In this document: one piece after another, positions 35,498 through 44,870 of the stretch
Numbering within the stretch: the first letter of the stretch is position 1
How the letters are laid out: each line of letters begins with the position of its first letter
DNA from: Halolamina sp. CBA1230
Lineage (GTDB): Archaea > Halobacteriota > Halobacteria > Halobacteriales > Haloferacaceae
Length of the DNA stretch: 64,000 bases
NCBI RefSeq assembly: GCF_002025255.2
Contig: NZ_CP054587.1
Span: 1,426,001 to 1,490,000 of the forward strand
Direction of reading: 5' to 3'
Position numbers and translations under genes: made by a program
Notes under the pieces: generated by a model
Told to the model about the DNA's origin: nothing
Seen by the model: the letters and a program-made list of their open reading frames with translations, nothing else
The model's database searches: none

Positions 35498-35520
35498 TCG
35501 TTAGCGTGCCAGTTCGACGC

Positions 35521-37833
35521 ATGGAGGTCTCACGCCGGACGCTCGCACGGGCGCTCGTCGTCGTGTTCGTGGTCAATCTGGTCGTGATGTCGGCCGGGGC
35601 CTTCTTCGCGTACCAACAGTCCCCCGACCGACCCGGGCAGTTCGTCGGGCCCGACGGCGACCCCGTCGTCACCGAGGAGGGGATCACCGAGGGGAAAGCC
35701 GCCTTCCAGCGGAACGGGTTCATGAACCAGGGGTCGATCCTGGGTAACGGCGCGTACTTCGACGCGGACTACACGGCCGACGCGCTCGACCGCATGACCG
35801 AACACATGCGGGCGTACGTCGCCCGGGAGCGGTACGACACCGCCTACGCCGAGCTCGACAACGCCCAACGCGCCGTCGTCGACGACGCCGTCGAGCGACA
35901 GATCGAGGACGGCGGGTTCGGGGAGACGGTCGAACTGACCGCCGCCGAGGCGTACGCGTTCGAACAGGTCCGGGCGGACTACGTCGAGCGGTACCACGAG
36001 GGGTCGCGCGAGCACGGGATCCCGGCGAACTTCGTCGAGTCCGAGGACGATGCCGAGCGCTTCGCCGACTTCGCGCTCTGGACCGCCTGGTTCGCCTCCG
36101 TCGACCGCCCGGGCGGGGAGATCTCCTACACGAACGAGTGGCCGTACAACCCCGCCGCCGGCAACACCGCGCCGGCGTCGTCGATGATCTGGAGCGTCGT
36201 CGCCATGATCGTGCTCGTCGCCGGCGCCGGGATCGGGATCTGGCTCTACCGCGCGCTCGAACTGCCGGAGCCCGAGTCCGGCGGCATCGACGTGCCGCCG
36301 CCCGAGGAGATCACCATGTACCCCAGCCAGTTCGCCGCCGCGCGGTTCATCCCGGTCGCGGCGCTCCTCTTTCTCGCGCAGGTGCTGCTGGGCGGGCTGA
36401 TGGCCCACTACTACATCGAGCGCGGCGGGTTCTACGGCATCGCCGACGCGCTCGGCGTGAACCTGCTGTACCTGATCCCGTTCTCGATCACGAAGGCGTG
36501 GCATATCGACCTCGCGGTGCTGTGGATCACGACGCTGTGGATCGGGATCGGGCTGTTCCTCCCGGCGCTGTTCACCGGCCAGGAGCCCGACGGACAGAAG
36601 ACGCTGATCAACGTGCTGCTGGGCGCGCTGTTCGTCGTTGTCGTCGGCGGGTTCGCGGGCATCTGGCTCGGCTCCCACGGCTACATCGACGGCGAGCTCT
36701 GGTGGATCCTGGGCAACGAGGGGCTGGAGTACCTCGAGATCGGGCGGCTCTGGCAGGTCGGCCTCCTGCTCGGGTTCGCGCTCTGGACGGGCATCGTCTG
36801 GCGGGGGTTCCGGCCGCTACTCGAACGGGAGTCCCGGTACGGGCTGGCCCACCTCATCCTCTACGCCGGCGGCTCCATCGGCCTGCTGTTCACGGCGAGC
36901 ATGCTGTACACGCCGACGACGTCGATGGTGATGACGGAGTTCTGGCGCTGGTGGGTCGTCCACATGTGGGTCGAGGGCGTGTTCGAGTTCTTCATCGTCG
37001 CCGTCATCGGGCTGGCGCTGGTGTCGATGAACCTCCTCTCGCGGGCCAGCGCAGAGAAGGCGGTGATGGTCGAGGCGCTGCTGGTGATGGGCTCGGGCAT
37101 CATCGGCGTCTCCCATCACTACTGGTGGATCGGACTGCCGGAGTACTGGGTCCCGATCGGCAGCGTGTTCTCCACGCTGGAGTTCATCCCGCTGGTGTTC
37201 ATCCTCTTCGAGGCGACCAACGAGTACCGCACCTACGCCACCGCCGGCGAGGAGTTCCCCCACAAGCTCCCCTTCATGTTCATCGTCGCCTCGGGCGTGT
37301 GGAACTTCGTCGGCGCCGGGGTGCTGGGCTTCTTCATCAACCTCCCGCTAGTCAACTACTACGAGCACGGCACGTTCCTCACCGTCGCCCACGCCCACGC
37401 GGCGATGCTCGGCGCCTTTGGCTTCCTCGCGCTGGGGATGGCGACGTACATGCTCCGGTTCACGACCGAACCCGGGGAGTGGGACCCGACGAACCTGAAG
37501 CGGGCGTTCTGGCTGTGGAACGTCGGCCTCGCGTGGATGGTGCTGATCGGGGACATCCCGGTCGGGTTCCTCCAGCTGGAGACGGTGTTCACCCAGGGGT
37601 ACGACGCCGGCCGGTCGCTGGCGTTCTACAACCAGGAGATCGTGCAGGCGCTGTTCTGGGCGCGGCTGCCGGGCGACCTCCTGCTCGTCGCCGGGACGGG
37701 AGTGTTCTGCTACGACGTGCTGAAAAAGCGGTTCGTCAAGCGCGAGCAGGTCGCAGACGTCGCCGGCGGCACGCCGATCTCGCGGCGGATCTTCGGCGCG
37801 GACGACGGGGACGAGGAGCTCCCGGACGACTGA
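35521..37833 (+). CDS. norB: Quinol-dependent nitric oxide reductase (qNOR)
   Basis: A 770-residue single-subunit NO reductase. The N-terminal helix is followed by a soluble cytochrome c-like remnant without haem c motif (to about residue 210), as in qNOR. The membrane core has the haem ligand His in ITKAWHIDLAV, the Fe-B histidines and glutamates in VVHMWVEGVFEFF and GVSHHYWWIG, and the double histidine of VAHAHAAMLGAFGFLALGM. It reduces NO to N2O using quinol, either for denitrification or for NO defence. The gene stands between cofC and cofG on the same strand but has its own promoter-like signals. Confidence 0.95.
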   Translation: MEVSRRTLARALVVVFVVNLVVMSAGAFFAYQQSPDRPGQFVGPDGDPVVTEEGITEGKAAFQRNGFMNQGSILGNGAYFDADYTADALDRMTEHMRAYVARERYDTAYAELDNAQRAVVDDAVERQIEDGGFGETVELTAAEAYAFEQVRADYVERYHEGSREHGIPANFVESEDDAERFADFALWTAWFASVDRPGGEISYTNEWPYNPAAGNTAPASSMIWSVVAMIVLVAGAGIGIWLYRALELPEPESGGIDVPPPEEITMYPSQFAAARFIPVAALLFLAQVLLGGLMAHYYIERGGFYGIADALGVNLLYLIPFSITKAWHIDLAVLWITTLWIGIGLFLPALFTGQEPDGQKTLINVLLGALFVVVVGGFAGIWLGSHGYIDGELWWILGNEGLEYLEIGRLWQVGLLLGFALWTGIVWRGFRPLLERESRYGLAHLILYAGGSIGLLFTASMLYTPTTSMVMTEFWRWWVVHMWVEGVFEFFIVAVIGLALVSMNLLSRASAEKAVMVEALLVMGSGIIGVSHHYWWIGLPEYWVPIGSVFSTLEFIPLVFILFEATNEYRTYATAGEEFPHKLPFMFIVASGVWNFVGAGVLGFFINLPLVNYYEHGTFLTVAHAHAAMLGAFGFLALGMATYMLRFTTEPGEWDPTNLKRAFWLWNVGLAWMVLIGDIPVGFLQLETVFTQGYDAGRSLAFYNQEIVQALFWARLPGDLLLVAGTGVFCYDVLKKRFVKREQVADVAGGTPISRRIFGADDGDEELPDD

Positions 37834-37887
37834 GCCACCGGGTTCACGGAGTCCGCGAGACGTGCCGGCGGCGGGCGGACTGTTCGG

Positions 37888-38016
37888 CTACGCGAGGTTC
37901 TTCGCGTCCGATTCACAGGCTGGCGAGCAGTACGGTCCCTCCGTCGCGTTCGCGTCGGGGTAGGCGCGGAACGTCGTGTCACACGCCACGCAGTCGTACG
38001 TCTCGAAGCTTGACAT
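37888..38016 (-). CDS. 42-residue zinc-finger micro-protein
   Basis: A tiny protein, MSSFETYDCVACDTTFRAYP followed by a segment ending YCSPACESDAKNLA. It carries two pairs CVAC and C-x3-C (CSPAC), spaced like a treble-clef or TRASH-type finger that binds one zinc. It starts at ATG 38016 and ends at TAG 37888, convergent with the NO reductase gene. Similar micro-proteins are frequent in haloarchaea and most have no known role. Confidence 0.75.
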   Translation of the reverse strand: MSSFETYDCVACDTTFRAYPDANATEGPYCSPACESDAKNLA

Positions 38017-38128
38017 ACGGGGATGGGTTGGCCGCTGAAACGCAAAAACGTAGTGGCGAGAGGGGGTCGGGAACCCCCGTGGCTCCCTACCGGAAAGCTT
38101 CATACCCGTCGCCCCGCCACCTCGATCC

Positions 38129-39295
38129 GTGATCCCGGCCGCCGACGAGTACGGCATCGACCTCTCGATCCCCGAGACGGAGATCGACCGCCTGCTCGGC
38201 GTCACGCCCGACGACGTGGCGGCGGCCGACGCGCTCACCTTCTCGCGGAACGTGTTCATCCCGCTCACGACGGCCTGCCGCTACACCTGCACCTACTGCA
38301 CCTACTACGACGTGCCGGGGGAGGCCGAACTCATGTCGCCCGCGGAGATCCGCGAGGAGTGCCGGATCGGCGCCGACGCGGGCTGTACGGAGGCGCTGTT
38401 CACGTTCGGCGACGACCCCGACGACCGCTACACCGCGATCCACGAGCAGCTCGCGGAGTGGGGCCACGACTCGATCCACGAGTACCTCCGCGAGGCCTGC
38501 GAGATCGCACTGGAGGAGGGGCTGCTCCCCCACGCCAACCCCGGCGACCAGACCCGCGAGCAGATGGCCGAAGTCGCGGACGTGAACGCCTCGATGGGTG
38601 TGATGCTGGAGACGACCGCCGACGTGCAGGCCCACTCGGGCGGCCGGCGCAAGACGCCCGGCCAGCGTCTCAACACGATCCGCAACGCCGGCGAACTCGG
38701 CGTCCCGTTCACGACGGGCATCCTCGTCGGCATTGACGAGGGGTGGCGCGACCGCGCGGCGAGCCTGCTCGCGATCCGCGAGCTCCACGAGCGGTACGAC
38801 CACGTCCAGGAGGTGATCGTCCAGAACGTCGTCCCGAACGAGCGGTCCGACTTCGAGAAACCGAGCCTCGAGACGATGCGCCGCGCGGTCGCGATGGCCC
38901 GCGTCGCGCTGCCGGAGGAGATCTCCGTGCAGGTGCCGCCGAACCTTTCGCCCGCCCGGGAGCTACTGGACTGCGGCGTCGACGACCTCGGCGGCGTCTC
39001 GCCGATCACGGACGACTACATCAACCCCGACTACGAGTGGCCCGCGCTGCGCGAACTGCGTGAGATCGCCGACGCGGCGGGCGTGCCGCTGTACGAGCGC
39101 CTGCCGACGTACGACCGCTACCTCCCGGCCGACCTGCGCCGGGAGGGGTTCGACAGCCGAGTCGCCGACCCGCCAGCGAACGGCGACGAGTGGCTCCCGG
39201 AGCCGATCCGCGAACGTATCGCCGACGACGACGCCCACGGCGAACGGTTCCGGGCGGTCGCGCGGCGTGACGGACCGCTGTCGGTGCCGGAGTAG
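38129..39295 (+). CDS. cofG: FO synthase subunit 1, radical SAM
   Basis: A 388-residue radical SAM enzyme. The cluster motif C-x3-C-x2-C is in TACRYTCTYCTYYD, and later blocks LFTFGDDPDDRYTAI, GVMLETTADVQAHSGG and GVSPITDDYINPDYEWP match CofG. With CofH it makes the deazaflavin chromophore FO of coenzyme F420. GTG 38129 is the start. The gene follows the NO reductase at about 300 bases with the micro-protein on the opposite strand between them. Confidence 0.94.
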   Translation: MIPAADEYGIDLSIPETEIDRLLGVTPDDVAAADALTFSRNVFIPLTTACRYTCTYCTYYDVPGEAELMSPAEIREECRIGADAGCTEALFTFGDDPDDRYTAIHEQLAEWGHDSIHEYLREACEIALEEGLLPHANPGDQTREQMAEVADVNASMGVMLETTADVQAHSGGRRKTPGQRLNTIRNAGELGVPFTTGILVGIDEGWRDRAASLLAIRELHERYDHVQEVIVQNVVPNERSDFEKPSLETMRRAVAMARVALPEEISVQVPPNLSPARELLDCGVDDLGGVSPITDDYINPDYEWPALRELREIADAAGVPLYERLPTYDRYLPADLRREGFDSRVADPPANGDEWLPEPIRERIADDDAHGERFRAVARRDGPLSVPE

Positions 39296-39553
39296 CTACC
39301 CCTCGCCTTCGGACTGGTAGGGTTCGCCAACCGCGTGCTGGGGGAGGGTTCTCATCACCTCGCTCGCCAGATCCGCCGCGGAGTCGAAGCGGTCCTCACC
39401 CGAGTCGGCGATCACGTCCGCCAACTGCTCGGTGCCGTCGGCGAGCAGCAGCGTCACGCCCTCGCAGGCGTCGACGGCCGCCGCGCGGTCGGTCGGGTAG
39501 TCGAGTTCGGCCAGCGCCGCGTCGAGCTCGTTGAGCTTGATCTCCCGGTCCAT
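39296..39553 (-). CDS. DUF5789-type small haloarchaeal protein
   Basis: An 85-residue acidic protein. It begins MDREIKLNELDAALAELDYP and ends AVGEPYQSEGEG; the end in GEP-x-QSEGEG is a hallmark I associate with the haloarchaeal DUF5789 family. The middle has VTLLLADGTEQLADVIADSG. It is convergent with cofG (adjacent stops). Function is unknown; ATG 39553 is clear. Confidence 0.8.
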   Translation of the reverse strand: MDREIKLNELDAALAELDYPTDRAAAVDACEGVTLLLADGTEQLADVIADSGEDRFDSAADLASEVMRTLPQHAVGEPYQSEGEG

Positions 39554-39700
39554 ACCGGCGCTTGGGGCGCCACGCGCATAGTTGTGCACCGCGTACTCGG
39601 CGCACGTCAAGCTGTTCCGCCGTCACCGACCGCGAGACGAACGGAGCAGGGTCGTTCCGGGGCCAGTAGCTCTTTGCGGCGGGCGGTGTTGATGCCGTCC

Positions 39701-40582
39701 ATGCAGCCACACCTACCGCTCCAGTTCGGCCTCACGGGCGAACTGTTCGGCTACTCGCTGTCGATGCTGGCGGGGAAGGCCGTCGCGTTCGTCGCCGGCC
39801 TGCTCGTGACGCTGTTGATCGGGCGGGTCGTTCTGATCCCGCTGCTGCTGCGCGTGCTGAAGGCGCGCGGGTTCACCGAGGCGCTGCGCGGACTGACCAA
39901 GAGCGTCGCCAACGTGCTGGTGCTGTTCGCGGCCGTCGCCGTCGCGTTCATGGCCGCCGGCTTCCCCAGCTTCCTCACCGCCGCGGCGACGCTGTCGGGC
40001 GCGCTCGCGCTCGCGATCGGCTTCGCCGCACAGGATCTCGTCGGCAACTTCGTCGCCGGCGTGTTCATCATCAAGGACAAACCGTTCGAGGTGGGCGACT
40101 GGATCGAGTGGAACGACATGTCCGGCCGCGTCGAGGAGATCGACCTCCGCGTCTCGACGGTGCGGACGTTCGACAACGAGCGCATCACCGTCCCCAACGG
40201 CGACCTCGCGAACAACGCGATCACGAACCCCGTCGCCTACGAGCGGCTTCGCCAGAAGTTCGTGTTCGGCATCGGCTACGACGACGACATCGACCTCGCT
40301 CGCGAGGCGATAATCGAGGAGATCAGTTCCGTCGACGGCGTGCTGACGGAGCCGGCACCGGACACCCGCGTCACCGAACTCGGCGACTCCGCGGTCGGCA
40401 TTCAGGCGCGGTTCTGGATCGACGACCCCGACCGCGGCGACTACGTCGCGGTCCGCAGTTCCGCGGTCCAGGCCGTGAAGGAACGATTCGACGACGAAGG
40501 GATCGACATGCCGTACGTCCACCGCCAGCTGGTGGGCGAGGTCGACGTGACCGAACACGCCGCGGAGGAGGCGGCGGACTGA
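39701..40582 (+). CDS. MscS-family mechanosensitive channel
   Basis: A 293-residue channel protein with three membrane helices, a pore helix LSGALALAIGFAAQDLVGNF and the beta-domain DWIEWNDMSGRVEEIDLRVS, then VRTFDNERITVPNGDLANNA, all standard for MscS. The C-terminal alpha-beta domain is present (residues about 190-285), so this is a complete member of the family. It would open under tension and release solutes on osmotic down-shock. ATG 39701 is taken; ATG 39692, three codons earlier, is equally possible. Confidence 0.92.
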   Translation: MQPHLPLQFGLTGELFGYSLSMLAGKAVAFVAGLLVTLLIGRVVLIPLLLRVLKARGFTEALRGLTKSVANVLVLFAAVAVAFMAAGFPSFLTAAATLSGALALAIGFAAQDLVGNFVAGVFIIKDKPFEVGDWIEWNDMSGRVEEIDLRVSTVRTFDNERITVPNGDLANNAITNPVAYERLRQKFVFGIGYDDDIDLAREAIIEEISSVDGVLTEPAPDTRVTELGDSAVGIQARFWIDDPDRGDYVAVRSSAVQAVKERFDDEGIDMPYVHRQLVGEVDVTEHAAEEAAD

Positions 40583-40589
40583 TCGGCGC

Positions 40590-41723
40590 TCAGTCGAGAA
40601 AGCGCTCGATCCGGGCGGTCGCCTCGCGAAGCTCGTCCATCCCGGTCGCGTAGGAAACCCTGAGGTGGCCCTCGCCACCCTCGCCGAACACGCTGCCCGG
40701 GACGACCGCGACGCCCTCCTCGGTCAGCAGGTCCTCGGCGAACGCCTCGTCGTCGCCCGGACACTCGGGGAACACGTAGAACGCCCCTTCGGCCTCGAAG
40801 CAGTCCAGTCCCATCTCCCGGAACCGCGAGAGCACGTAGCGCCGGCGCCGGTCGTAGGCGTCGCGCATCTCCGCGACCGCGTCGTCGCAGGACCGGATCG
40901 CTTCGAGCCCCGCGAACTGGGCGGTCGTCGGCGCCGAGAGCATCGTGTACTGGTGGATCCGGTTCATCGCCTCGATCGCCTCCGGCGGCGCGAGCGCGTA
41001 GCCCAGCCGCAGCCCCGTCATCGCGTACGCTTTCGAGAAGCCGCCGATCACGACCGTTCGCCCGCGCATCCCCGGCAGCGTCGCGATGGAGTCGTGCTCG
41101 CCGCCGTAGGTGAGCGCGGCGTAGATCTCGTCGGCTATCACCGTCAGGTCGTGCTCGCGGGCGAACTCGGCGACGGGGGCGAGCGCGTCGGCGTCCATCA
41201 CCGCGCCGGTGGGGTTGTTCGGGTAGCAGAAGATCAGCGTGTCCGCCGCCCCCGCGCCGGCGTCGCGGAGCGCGTCGATCGTGAGTTCGAACGCGTCCTC
41301 GGCCCGCGTCGGTACCGGGAGCACGTCGGCGCCGGCGAACGTGGCGGCCGGCCCGTAGGAGATGTAGGACGGCTGCGGGACGGCGACGGTGTCGCCGGGG
41401 TCGACCAGCGCGCGCATCGCCAGATCGACCGCCTCGCTCGCGCCGGCCGTGACGAGGATCTCGCTCTCGGGGTCGTAGTCGTGATCGTACCGGGCGACGT
41501 GGTCGGCGATCCCCCGCCGGAGGTCGGCCCGCCCGCGGTTGGCGGTGTAGGAGGTGCGGCCGCGTTCGAGCGCGTGGATCGCCGCCTCGCGGGCGGCCCA
41601 CGGCGCCGAGAAGTCGGGTTCGCCGACGCCGAGGGAGATCACGTCGTCGGCCTCCTCGGCCAACTCGAAGAACTTCCGGATGCCCGAGGGCGGCGTCTCG
41701 CGGGCGCGGTCGGCGACCTTCAT
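40590..41723 (-). CDS. PLP-dependent aminotransferase, class I/II
   Basis: A 377-residue fold-type I aminotransferase. The Schiff-base lysine is in VIGGFSKAYAMTGLRLGY, the PLP contacts in AGASEAVDLAMRA, YPNNPTGAVMD and IADEIYAALTYGG, and the substrate carboxylate arginine in HLRVSYATG. The subgroup resembles archaeal aspartate/aromatic aminotransferases; the exact amino acid cannot be told. Its start overlaps the upstream Lrp-type regulator stop by ATGA (41720-41723), so the regulator and enzyme are co-made. Confidence 0.93.
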   Translation of the reverse strand: MKVADRARETPPSGIRKFFELAEEADDVISLGVGEPDFSAPWAAREAAIHALERGRTSYTANRGRADLRRGIADHVARYDHDYDPESEILVTAGASEAVDLAMRALVDPGDTVAVPQPSYISYGPAATFAGADVLPVPTRAEDAFELTIDALRDAGAGAADTLIFCYPNNPTGAVMDADALAPVAEFAREHDLTVIADEIYAALTYGGEHDSIATLPGMRGRTVVIGGFSKAYAMTGLRLGYALAPPEAIEAMNRIHQYTMLSAPTTAQFAGLEAIRSCDDAVAEMRDAYDRRRRYVLSRFREMGLDCFEAEGAFYVFPECPGDDEAFAEDLLTEEGVAVVPGSVFGEGGEGHLRVSYATGMDELREATARIERFLD

Positions 41724-42208
41724 GGCGAGACGGAGAGCCGGTCGTCGTCGCGGTCGTCGCCGAAGTCGACGCCGCGGTCCTTGTACGTCTCCATCACGAA
41801 GTGGGTCACCGTCTGAGTCACCTCCGGGATCGGGGCGATCCGGTCCGCGACAAAGCCCGACACGTCCCGCATCGAGTCGCCGACGACGACCGCCGAGAAG
41901 TCGTAGTCCCCGGAAACGAGCCGCAGCGTCTCCACCTCGGGATGGTTCGCGATCCGGCCCGCGATATCGTCGTACTTCGTCTCGCGGTCGAGTTCGACGT
42001 TGAGTTCGACGTGGGCCTCGACGTGCTCCTCGTCGGCGTTGGCCCAGTCGACGACCGCCTGGTAGCCGTGGACGACGCCCGCGGCTTCGAGGTCGGCGAT
42101 TGCCTCCTCGACCTCGGCCTCGGTGTGGCCGGTCTGGCGGGCGAGGTCGGCGGTCGACTGTCTGGCGTCCTCGAGCAGGAGCTCCAGCAGTTCGCGCTGG
42201 TCGGTCAT
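41720..42208 (-). CDS. Lrp/AsnC-family regulator
   Basis: A 162-residue regulator. The N-terminal helix-turn-helix lies in LLEDARQSTADLARQTGHTE and continues into AEVEEAIADLEAAGVVHGYQ, and the C-terminal RAM ligand domain has VETLRLVSGDYDFSAVVVGD. Proteins of this type bind amino acids and change oligomer state. Its coupling to an aminotransferase by ATGA suggests it senses that enzyme's substrate or product. ATG 42208 gives the usual length. Confidence 0.92.
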   Translation of the reverse strand: MTDQRELLELLLEDARQSTADLARQTGHTEAEVEEAIADLEAAGVVHGYQAVVDWANADEEHVEAHVELNVELDRETKYDDIAGRIANHPEVETLRLVSGDYDFSAVVVGDSMRDVSGFVADRIAPIPEVTQTVTHFVMETYKDRGVDFGDDRDDDRLSVSP

Positions 42209-42284
42209 ACGTCGGGGTCGGGGCCGGGACCCAAAGGTCTTGCTCGGGCGTGGGAGCGGCTCCGGCCGGGCGGCGGCGGGGCGA

Positions 42285-43634
42285 TCAGTCCAGTAACGGC
42301 GTCCCGTCCGCACGCGGTCCCAACTCCGGCCCGTAGGGGCCGCCGTCCATCTCGACGCGGCGAGTCCGCTCGTAGTCGGTGGAGCGTTCCGCGAGCGGCC
42401 GGCCGATGGCGCCCACCATCTCGACGTAGTCGGCGACGCTGCGGAACTCGCCGTGCTCGCCGCCGGCGCGGGTGGTGATCTCCTCGGAGAGGATGGTGCC
42501 CATGAAGTCGTCGGCGCCGCAGTTCAGCAGTTTGAGCCCGTGTTCGTCGCCGGATTTCACCCACGAGGACTGGATGTGGTCGATATTGTCGAGGAACAGG
42601 CGCGCGACGGCGACGACGAGCTCGTCCTCGTCGCGGCTGGCGCCGCCGTCGACGACGCCCGCCTCGTAGAGGGGGGTCTGCTGGTGGATGAAGGAGAGCG
42701 GGACGAACTCAGTGATCGCACCCGTGCGGTCCTGCAGGTCGCGGATGACCTTGAGGTGTTTCGCGCGGTGCATCTCGTTCTCGACGTGGCCGTACATCAT
42801 CGTCGAGGTGACGGGCAGCCCCGCCGCGGCGGCGCCCTCCATCGCGTCGACCCACGCCGCGGTGTCCATCTTCCCCGGGCAGATCACCTCGCGCACCTCG
42901 TCGACGAGGATCTCCGCGGCCGTGCCGGGCGCCGAATCCAGCCCCGCCTCGCGGAGTCGGCGGTAGATCGACTCGTAGGAGCGGTCGGTCCCTCGGCGGG
43001 CGTGGTACGCCTCCTCCGGCGTCATCGAGTGGAGGTGGACGCCGCCGACCGACATGGCCGCCAGCTGCTCGACGTACGTCCCGGGGTCGGTTTCGTACCG
43101 CTCGGGCGGCTTGTAGTTCACCGTTTTCGCCGGATTATCGTAGCTCTCGAGGATCTCACGGTGTTCCCCGTCCAGCGCGAACGCGGGGTGGAGGCCCGAG
43201 ACCGAGGTGACCTCGTAGATCCCGCGGTCGAGGCCGTCCTGAACCGCCTCGCGGCTCTCGGCGGGCGTCTTCGTGAACCCCGTGTGCTCGACGTCGGAAC
43301 CCTTCTCGAACGCGCTGTCGGGGTTCTTGAAGTTACAGAACAGACAGCCGGTGTTGCAGGCGGTCGTGACGTTGTTGTTGAGGTTGGCGACGAACGTCAC
43401 GGTGTCGCCGACTTCCTCGGCGCGCCGGCGGTCCGCGAGTTCGAGCACGCGCTCCTTCCGCGCGGCGTCGATCCCCGGCGACTCGGTGCCCGTGGTCAGC
43501 AGTTCGACGGCGTCGTCGACGGTGAGTCGCTCCCCGTCGGCGGCTTTCGCGAGCGCGTTCTCGAAGGACTGGTCGCTCTCGGGGACGCAGTCGAACTCGA
43601 GCGCCCCGTCGTCGAGATCCGCCGCCGTGGTCAT
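42285..43634 (-). CDS. cofH: FO synthase subunit 2, radical SAM
   Basis: A 449-residue radical SAM enzyme. The cluster motif C-x3-C-x2-C is in TTACNTGCLFCNFKN; later blocks GVHLHSMTPEEAYHARR, GTAAEILVDEVREVICPGK, SSWVKSGDEHGLKLLNCGAD and DFMGTILSEEITTRAGGEHG are those of CofH. It joins tyrosine-derived 4-hydroxybenzyl to the pyrimidine precursor before CofG closes the deazaflavin ring. ATG 43634 is chosen; the longer open frame runs through the purC region on the other strand and is not credible. It lies 77 bases from the Lrp start on the same strand. Confidence 0.95.
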   Translation of the reverse strand: MTTAADLDDGALEFDCVPESDQSFENALAKAADGERLTVDDAVELLTTGTESPGIDAARKERVLELADRRRAEEVGDTVTFVANLNNNVTTACNTGCLFCNFKNPDSAFEKGSDVEHTGFTKTPAESREAVQDGLDRGIYEVTSVSGLHPAFALDGEHREILESYDNPAKTVNYKPPERYETDPGTYVEQLAAMSVGGVHLHSMTPEEAYHARRGTDRSYESIYRRLREAGLDSAPGTAAEILVDEVREVICPGKMDTAAWVDAMEGAAAAGLPVTSTMMYGHVENEMHRAKHLKVIRDLQDRTGAITEFVPLSFIHQQTPLYEAGVVDGGASRDEDELVVAVARLFLDNIDHIQSSWVKSGDEHGLKLLNCGADDFMGTILSEEITTRAGGEHGEFRSVADYVEMVGAIGRPLAERSTDYERTRRVEMDGGPYGPELGPRADGTPLLD

Positions 43635-43790
43635 ACAGGGAGGGGGCCACGGAGCGCCAAAAACCGTGCGGTGGGGGCGACCTGGTCGTGTGACCCTCTC
43701 GACCCACGACCGTGTATAGCTCCACGCGAAACGGAGGGGTCCTGCCCATCGATGTGAAGATTGAAGGTCGCTGCCGCCCCCGCTCCGCGT

Positions 43791-44831
43791 GTGACTAGCG
43801 TCAAGGAGTTCCGCGTCGACCGGGCGCCGACCGACGACGAGCTCGGCCGGGGGCGGTTCGTGTTCACCGACGACTACTCCGTGTTCGACTGGGGGCCGAT
43901 GCCCGACACGATCCCCGAGAAGGGTCGGAGCCTCTGCACGATGGGCGCGGACAACTTCGAACGGCTGGCCGACAACGGCGTGGCGACCCACTACCGCGGC
44001 GTCGTCGCACCCGAGGACGCCGGCGAGGCGGCGCCGGCGGCGCGCGACCTCGCGGCCGTCGACGGCCCGCCCCGGCAGATGGCGATCGACCTCACGGCCG
44101 TGCCGGAGCTCACCCACGGCGAGGACGGGTACGAGTACGACCAGTTCCACGCCGCGGCCGGGGACCACTACCTCGTCCCGCTGGAGATCGTGTTCCGGAA
44201 CGAGGTGCCCGTCGGCTCCAGCCTGCGCAGTCGCAAGGAGCCCGAGGACGTGGGACTCGACCGCCCTCGCTGGCCCGACGAGGCGGTGTCGCTGCCCGAA
44301 CCGATCGTGGAGTTCTCCACGAAGTTCGAGGAGCAGGACCGCTACCTCGACGAGGCCGAAGCCGAGCGGATCGCCGGCCGCGCAGACCTCGACGACCTGC
44401 GGGAGACCGCGCTCGCGGTGAACGAGACGATCACCGACCGCGCCGCGGAGACGGGGTTCGTCCACGAGGACGGCAAGATCGAGTGTCTCTGGGTCGACGG
44501 CGAGGTGCGCGTGGCGGACGTGGCGGGCACGTTCGACGAGAACCGCTTCGCGTACGACGGGCAGGAACTGTCGAAGGAGGTGCTCCGGCAGTTCTACAAG
44601 TCCTACGACCCGGACTGGGTCGCCGCCGTGAAAGACGCCAAAACCCTCGCCGACGCGGAGGGCGTCGCGGACTGGAAGTCGTTCTGCGAGGAGACGCCCG
44701 CCGATCTCCCAGCAGACGTACGAGAGACGGCCAGCGAGATGTACGCCGCCGGGACGAACGCCTACACGGGACGGGAGTGGTTCGAGGCGCCCGCTATCGA
44801 GGACGCCGTCGACGCCGTGCGGGGGCTGTAA
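43791..44831 (+). CDS. purC: SAICAR synthetase
   Basis: A 346-residue phosphoribosylaminoimidazole-succinocarboxamide synthase of the purine pathway. It begins [19 protein letters not shown], with [19 protein letters not shown] as the substrate loop, [13 protein letters not shown], and [19 protein letters not shown]. The ATP-binding [20 protein letters not shown] and DENRFAY residues are also seen. It is longer than bacterial PurC but normal for haloarchaea. GTG 43791 is preferred to the TTG 30 bases upstream. Confidence 0.94.
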   Translation: MTSVKEFRVDRAPTDDELGRGRFVFTDDYSVFDWGPMPDTIPEKGRSLCTMGADNFERLADNGVATHYRGVVAPEDAGEAAPAARDLAAVDGPPRQMAIDLTAVPELTHGEDGYEYDQFHAAAGDHYLVPLEIVFRNEVPVGSSLRSRKEPEDVGLDRPRWPDEAVSLPEPIVEFSTKFEEQDRYLDEAEAERIAGRADLDDLRETALAVNETITDRAAETGFVHEDGKIECLWVDGEVRVADVAGTFDENRFAYDGQELSKEVLRQFYKSYDPDWVAAVKDAKTLADAEGVADWKSFCEETPADLPADVRETASEMYAAGTNAYTGREWFEAPAIEDAVDAVRGL

Positions 44832-44870
44832 CGCTCAAAACTTTTGCCGGTCGGGCCGCGGGTTCCGGGT

